Of a stretch of DNA of 64,000 bases, positions 59,556 through 64,000 are shown one piece after another. The notes under the pieces were generated by a model, which did not search any database, was not told the DNA's origin, and saw only the letters and a list, made by a program, of their open reading frames with translations. Both the position numbers and the translations under genes were made by a program. The stretch lies in the NCBI GenBank assembly GCA_030681515.1, contig JAUXSE010000011.1, forward strand, positions 122,441-186,440, read 5' to 3'. The number at the start of each line of letters is the position of its first letter. Position 1 is the stretch's first letter. The stretch comes from Geothrix sp. (lineage in GTDB: Bacteria; Acidobacteriota; Holophagae; Holophagales; Holophagaceae).

Positions 59556-59587
59556 GAAAAAAACGCAGGGAGCGCCGCTCCCTGCGT
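59556..59587 (-). terminator. intrinsic terminator of mdh
   Basis: Eleven-bp stem ACGCAGGGAGC / GCTCCCTGCGT, loop of three, followed on the minus strand by TTTTTTT, 22 bases beyond the mdh stop. Confidence 0.92.
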
Positions 59588-59609
59588 GATCCAGAATAAA
59601 TAGTAGGGC

Positions 59610-60596
59610 TTATACGAGCCCGAGCTGCTTCACGGCCTGGCGCTCCTCGTCGAGCTCCTTGGCGGTGGCGTCCATCTTGGCGCGGCTGAAGGCGTTGATC
59701 TCCAGGCCCCTCACGATCTCCACCTGGCCGTTCTTGACGGTGACGGGGAAGCCGTAGACCAGGCCCTCGGGCACGCCGTAGCTGCCGTCGGAGGCGAAGG
59801 CCATGCTGGTCCAGTCGCCCTCGGGGGTGCCCATGGCCCAGGAGCGCATGTGGGCGATGGCGGCGTTGGCGGCGCTGGCGGCGCTGCTGAGGCCGCGGGC
59901 CTCGATGATGGCCGCGCCGCGCTTGGCCACGGTGGGGATGTAGGCCGTTTCGTACCAGGCGTGGTCATTGACGAGGTCGTAGGCGTTCTTCCCCTCGACC
60001 TCGGCGTGGTAGAGGTCGGGGAACTGGGTGACGCTGTGGTTGCCCCAGATCGTCATCTTCTTGATGGCGGTGACGGGCTTGCCAGTCTTTTCCGCCAGCT
60101 GGGAGATGGCGCGGTTGTGGTCCAGGCGCACCATGGCGTGGAACTGGGTGGGCTTGAGCTTGGGGGCGTTGGACAGCGCGATGAAGGCGTTCGTGTTGGC
60201 GGGATTGCCCACCACCAGCACCTTCACCTCGCGGCTGGCCACTTCGCTGAGGGCCTCGCCCTGGGGTTTGAAGATCCCGCCGTTGGCATTCAGCAGTTCG
60301 CTGCGCTCCATGCCGGCCTTGCGCGGCAGGGCACCCACCAGCAGCGCGTAGTCCGCGTCCTTGAAGGCCACCTTGGGATCGTCGGAAGTGACCACGCCCG
60401 CCAGCAGGGGGAAGGCGCAGTCGTTGAGCTCCATGACGACGCCATTCAGCGCCTTCAGGGCCGGGGTGATCTCCAGCAGCTGGAGGATCACGGGCTGGTC
60501 ATTGCCGAGCATCGCGCCACTGGCGATGCGGAAGAGCAGGCTGTATCCGATCTGACCGGCAGCGCCGGTGACGGCTACACGAACGGGAGTCTTCAT
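59610..60596 (-). CDS. mdh: malate dehydrogenase
   Basis: 328 residues, the size of the group that resembles plant and animal cytosolic MDH. NAD site [20 protein letters not shown], substrate Arg in [47 protein letters not shown], and catalytic His in [14 protein letters not shown]. Oxidises malate to oxaloacetate. AGGAGGATC precedes the ATG and a strong terminator follows, so it is a single-gene transcript. Confidence 0.96.
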   Translation of the reverse strand: MKTPVRVAVTGAAGQIGYSLLFRIASGAMLGNDQPVILQLLEITPALKALNGVVMELNDCAFPLLAGVVTSDDPKVAFKDADYALLVGALPRKAGMERSELLNANGGIFKPQGEALSEVASREVKVLVVGNPANTNAFIALSNAPKLKPTQFHAMVRLDHNRAISQLAEKTGKPVTAIKKMTIWGNHSVTQFPDLYHAEVEGKNAYDLVNDHAWYETAYIPTVAKRGAAIIEARGLSSAASAANAAIAHMRSWAMGTPEGDWTSMAFASDGSYGVPEGLVYGFPVTVKNGQVEIVRGLEINAFSRAKMDATAKELDEERQAVKQLGLV

Positions 60597-60757
60597 GATG
60601 GATCCTCCTGGGAGATGGCCCTCATTCTATACTCCTGTCGTCCACTGAAAACCACCTTGTCGGGAATGGACCCTGGAATCGTGACGCGCGTCCGGGCAGC
60701 GATCACCCTTCTGGAAAGATTCGGGCCCCAGTGCCGATACAGTGGATCCAGTCGCCC

Positions 60758-63700
60758 ATGTCTCCGCATCCTCCCCGTCTCTTCCGCATCCTGTGTCTCC
60801 TCTGCCTCCTCGCGGTTCCGGCCGCGCCGGCAGGCATCCCGTCCTCTGGACGCATGGTCTTCCGCGCCCATGGCCCGGCCGAGGGCCTTGAACACACGAG
60901 CCTGACCTCGCTCACCCAGGATGCCGCTGGGTTCCTGTGGGTGGGCACCGAGGGCGGGGCCTACCGGTACGACGGCACGGGCTTCCGGTTGTGGAGCCTG
61001 GCGGAGGGCCTGCCCTCGGCCTGGGTGAGGGCCTTCGCCCCCATGCCCGACGGCAGCCTCTGGATCGGCACCCGGGCGGGGCTCTGCCTGCTCCGTGACG
61101 GCCGGATCCGCCGGCTGGAACCCCATGACCCGCTGGCCTCGGCCCGGATCCACCAGATCGCGCTCGACGCCCAGGGGCGGATCTGGGTGGCCGCGGAAAC
61201 CGGCCTCTTCTGGAGCGTGGGACAGGGCCGGCGCTTCGCGGCCGTTCCCGGTTGGCCCGCGGAGCCGGCCCTCTCGGTGGCCCGGGGCCAGCAGGGCATG
61301 TGGGTCGGAGGTTCGTCCACGGTCCGCCACCGCCACCAAAGCGGAAGCTGGCGCTCCTGGACTCCGGCCCAGGGGGTACCGGCCGAGCCCGTGAAGGCCC
61401 TCCTCGAATCCGATCGGGGCCTGCTCTGGCTGCGCACCCCCAGCGCCCTCCGCACCCTCGCCCCCGGGGCCGCCCGGTTCACCCTCCCCGCCCCCGGGCT
61501 GCCACCGCTCCAGATCAGCTTCTACGAGGAATCCCTCCAGCCGGACGGCGCGGGCGGCGTGTTCATCCCCACCGCCAAGGGGCTCCTGCACTTTCCCGCG
61601 GCCGGCGGCTGGCGGCTGCTGGACGAATCCCGCGGCATCCCCTCGGGATGGGTCAACCAGGTGCTGGTGGACGCCGCCGGCAGCCTGTGGGTGACCGGCC
61701 TGGGGCTGCACCGGCTCCAGGGCACCGGCGACTGGGAGAACTTCACCCAGCGGGATGGCCTGCCCGCCGACAATACCTGGGCCCTGCTCCGCGACCGGCA
61801 GGGCACCCTCTGGATCAGCACCAGCGGCGGCCTCGCGCGCATGGATGGCGAGAAGCTGACGCCCTTCGCGCCGGGATCGGGGCTGGTGCTCTACACCATG
61901 CGAGAGGCCCCGGACGGGTCCATCTGGGGCGGCGGGGAGCACCCCTTCCTGGTGCGTCTCGGCCCGGACCGGAAGCGGCTTTCACGGATTCCGCTGCCCC
62001 CCTCGCCGAGCCTGGCCCTGCCCGTGGCCCTGGCCTTCGACGAGGCGGGTTCGCTGTGGATGGCCACCGCCAACGATGGCCTATGGCAGGTCACCGGCCT
62101 TGACGCGCGGCCCGTGTTCCGCCGGGTGGAGATCCCCGGATCCGGCGAGCTCGGACAGATCACGGCCCTGCACCGGGACCGGCGCGGGCGCCTCTGGGCT
62201 GCCACCGGCCGGGGCCTGGCCTGTCTCGACCAGGGCCGCTGGCAAGTCTGGGGTGCCGACATCGGTCTGCACCCGGCGCCCCTCTGGGCCATGGCAGCCC
62301 TATCGGACGGCACGGCCTGGATCGCCTACATCGAGCCCTTCGGCCTGACCCAGGTGGATCTCCAGGGGGACCGCCCGAAGGTCCTTCAGCACCGGACACG
62401 GAAGGATGGGCTCGCCAGTGATTCCGTGTACAGCCTCGTCCGGGATGGTGCGGATCGCCTGTGGGTGGGCGGTCCCCGCGGGGTGCAGCGCTGGGAGGGC
62501 GGGGTCCAGCGGCTCTTCCGGCGGGAGGATGGCCTGGCGGGAACGGATTGCAACCCCTTCTCCACCTGGGTGGACGGCGATGGTGGCGTCTGGTTCGGCA
62601 CCACGGCGGGGATCCTCCACCACCGGCCCTCCCCACCGGGAAAGGTGACGCGCCCGCCCGAAACCCTGATGACCTCCCTCCGGCTGGGGGGCCGGCATTG
62701 GGATCTTCCATCCATGGGACCCACCGACCTCGGGGACGTCGCCCACGCGGACCGCACCGTGACGGCGAGTTTCACCTCCCTCGCCTTTGAACATGAAGGC
62801 AGGCTCCGCTTCCAGGCCCGCCTACTGGGCCTGGAGGAGGAATGGCTCGACCTCCAGTCCCGCGAGCTCCGCTACCCCGCCCTGCCCTCTGGAACCTACC
62901 AGCTGGAGGTCCGGGCGAGGGTCGAGGGTGGCCCCGTGGGGCCGGTGACATCGGTGCGCTTCCGGATCCTCCCGCCCTGGTGGAACCGCTGGTGGGCCTG
63001 GTCCATCTGGGGCGCTCTCGCCGCCTGCGCGGGCCTGGCGGCCTTCCGCTGGCGGGTGAGCCATCTCCGCCGCCGCAACGAGGAACTCCAGACCCTGGTC
63101 CATCGGCGCACCGAGGCCCTGGAACTGAGCAACCTCGCGCTCACCACCATCTCCACCACCGATCCGCTCACGGGCCTTCGCAACCGCCGCTACCTTGAGG
63201 AGCAGCTGCCCGCCGTGCTGGCCCTGGTGCTGCGCGCCCAGCGCGACCGCGGTCCGGCCCCTTCGCCGGACGCCTGCCTGGTCTTCGCCATGCTGGACAT
63301 GGATCACTTCAAACACGTGAACGATACCTGGAGCCACGCGGCCGGGGACCTGGCCCTCAGACAGATCGCCGACATCCTGAAACGCGAAGCCCGCGAATCC
63401 GATTTCCTCATCCGCTGGGGCGGCGAGGAGATCCTCTTCGTGGGCCACACCAGTGATCTGGACGGCGCGGCGGCGGCCGTGGCCCGCCTGCACCACGCCG
63501 TCCGCAGCCACCCCTTCGACCTGGGACTGTCCGCGCCGGTGAGTCTCACCTGCTCCATCGGGTTTTCCCTCTTCCCCTTCCAGCCGGATCATCTGGAGGC
63601 GGCCGGCTGGGAGGATCAGGTCCGGGTGGCGGACCGCGGCCTCTACGCCGCGAAGCATTCCGGCCGCGACGGCTGGGTGGGCGTGGCCGGCCGCCCGGGC

Positions 63701-63811
63701 GCCCCGGCGGGCCTGGCCCACCGCTTCAATCGAACGCCGGCTTCCGAGGTGGAGGCAGGCACCATAGACCTCCGTTCCCACGCCAGGAGTGCCCGGATGA
63801 GCTGGGGCTGA
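60758..63811 (+). CDS. two-component-propeller / Y_Y_Y / GGDEF diguanylate cyclase
   Basis: 1017 residues. A signal sequence (LFRILCLLCLLAVPAAPAG) is followed by a Reg_prop beta-propeller (repeats such as GLEHTSLTSLTQDAAGFLWV, GLPSAWVRAFAPMPDGSLWI, GLPADNTWALLRDRQGTLWI), a Y_Y_Y domain (YPALPSGTYQLEVRAR), one TM (WWNRWWAWSIWGALAACAGL), a coiled coil, and a GGDEF domain with DPLTGLRNRRYLEEQL, MLDMDHFKHVND and active site WGGEEI. The variant GGEEI is compatible with activity. A periplasmic ligand sensor that makes c-di-GMP in the cytoplasm. Confidence 0.9.
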   Translation: MSPHPPRLFRILCLLCLLAVPAAPAGIPSSGRMVFRAHGPAEGLEHTSLTSLTQDAAGFLWVGTEGGAYRYDGTGFRLWSLAEGLPSAWVRAFAPMPDGSLWIGTRAGLCLLRDGRIRRLEPHDPLASARIHQIALDAQGRIWVAAETGLFWSVGQGRRFAAVPGWPAEPALSVARGQQGMWVGGSSTVRHRHQSGSWRSWTPAQGVPAEPVKALLESDRGLLWLRTPSALRTLAPGAARFTLPAPGLPPLQISFYEESLQPDGAGGVFIPTAKGLLHFPAAGGWRLLDESRGIPSGWVNQVLVDAAGSLWVTGLGLHRLQGTGDWENFTQRDGLPADNTWALLRDRQGTLWISTSGGLARMDGEKLTPFAPGSGLVLYTMREAPDGSIWGGGEHPFLVRLGPDRKRLSRIPLPPSPSLALPVALAFDEAGSLWMATANDGLWQVTGLDARPVFRRVEIPGSGELGQITALHRDRRGRLWAATGRGLACLDQGRWQVWGADIGLHPAPLWAMAALSDGTAWIAYIEPFGLTQVDLQGDRPKVLQHRTRKDGLASDSVYSLVRDGADRLWVGGPRGVQRWEGGVQRLFRREDGLAGTDCNPFSTWVDGDGGVWFGTTAGILHHRPSPPGKVTRPPETLMTSLRLGGRHWDLPSMGPTDLGDVAHADRTVTASFTSLAFEHEGRLRFQARLLGLEEEWLDLQSRELRYPALPSGTYQLEVRARVEGGPVGPVTSVRFRILPPWWNRWWAWSIWGALAACAGLAAFRWRVSHLRRRNEELQTLVHRRTEALELSNLALTTISTTDPLTGLRNRRYLEEQLPAVLALVLRAQRDRGPAPSPDACLVFAMLDMDHFKHVNDTWSHAAGDLALRQIADILKREARESDFLIRWGGEEILFVGHTSDLDGAAAAVARLHHAVRSHPFDLGLSAPVSLTCSIGFSLFPFQPDHLEAAGWEDQVRVADRGLYAAKHSGRDGWVGVAGRPGAPAGLAHRFNRTPASEVEAGTIDLRSHARSARMSWG

Positions 63812-64000
63812 GCGACCGACGAAGCCGGTCCGGTGCCACCCTGATCACGAAGGCCTGATGTCTAGGAGCCTGTCCAAGTAATTGGAATGCCCCGCGCGTG
63901 CGGCGCCGCGCGAGGCAGGCAAGGAAGGCGAGGTGAGCGTAGCGGGTACTACGCGATCCGAGCCTGACGCAGCATGGCGACGCGCGCCGCCGCACGCCCT
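63812..64000. repeat. G+C-rich palindromic intergenic repeat, cut by window edge
   Basis: No gene is supported here. From about 63870 the sequence contains AAGGAAGGCGAGGTGAGCGT, AGCGGGTACTACGCGATCCG and AGCCTGACGCAGCATGGCGA, a pattern like dispersed intergenic repeats (GTAGCGGGTACTAC is nearly self-complementary). It runs off the right edge. Confidence 0.5.

Noticed and set aside
63726..63995. Minus-strand frame of 89 codons at the right edge
   Set aside because: It overlaps the end of the GGDEF gene and the terminal repeat; Arg-rich translation of repeat DNA without a ribosome site.

Overview
The window looks like a piece of chromosome from a high-G+C, diderm, respiring bacterium, most likely the Holophagaceae (Geothrix/Holophaga) branch of Acidobacteriota. 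This is an inference from the gene set: an LPS-export permease and Kdo precursor isomerase (diderm), a Shewanella-type respiratory lactate oxidation operon (dld-II/lldEFG), monomeric NADP isocitrate dehydrogenase, a bacillithiol-type BshA, DivIVA, a VWFA protein of acidobacterial type, an Hfq with extra tails, and uniformly G/C-ending codons. No rRNA, phage structural gene, transposase or CRISPR array was seen.

Layout. 1-3.5 kb: pdxA (cut by the window edge), hfq, a membrane sensor histidine kinase and a divergent Fur-family regulator. 3.6-4.0 kb: tRNA-Gly and tRNA-Cys, followed by an unusual duplication of the tRNA-Cys 3' end. 4.0-11.6 kb (minus strand): thioesterase, membrane protein, mnmA, an LtaS-like phosphoglycerol transferase, a single-chain LptF-LptG fusion and kdsD. 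11.7-18.2 kb (plus): a Lon-N-domain protein, tRNA-Ile2(CAU), then a tightly overlapped lactate operon dld-lldE-lldF-lldG. 18.28-23.53 kb: tRNA-Met followed by an array of tRNA-3'-end repeats that brackets a lower-G+C cargo of two overlapping genes, an AAA+ ATPase and a subtilisin-like protease. This pair matches the architecture of the IetAS anti-phage/plasmid system and is the clearest accessory (defence) locus here.

23.6-28.2 kb: bshA, yggT, divIVA, a thiolase and a FadL-type porin. 28.3-35.4 kb (minus): a complete trp operon, order EGDCFBA, with a leader peptide carrying tandem Trp codons and an attenuator terminator; an inverted-repeat element sits between trpB and trpA. 35.4-40.5 kb: a membrane protein, a 5'-nucleotidase split into two genes in swapped order, and icd. 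40.6-45.7 kb: a chaperone/usher-like surface fibre locus with DUF4402 subunits at both ends. 45.7-51.7 kb: fhs, a YigZ protein and a LiaI/LiaF-like membrane module joined to a LytS/LytR-type two-component pair, headed by a coupled 37-residue membrane peptide.

51.7-56.3 kb (minus): a Cys-rich small protein, a four-repeat SCP2 protein, a BlaR1-like M56 peptidase/TonB-domain protein with its BlaI repressor and a clear promoter-operator, and a VWFA-domain secreted protein. 56.4-64 kb: ppx/gppA, a LeuA/homocitrate-synthase-like enzyme, a remnant of a BNR-repeat gene, mdh, and a two-component-propeller GGDEF protein; the window ends in a palindromic intergenic repeat.

How it fits together: lactate is oxidised to pyruvate by Dld/LldEFG, feeding a TCA segment represented by icd and mdh; envelope biogenesis and envelope sensing are prominent; amino-acid and one-carbon synthesis are represented by trp and fhs. 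All similarity calls are from motif and architecture recognition by eye, not from a search.
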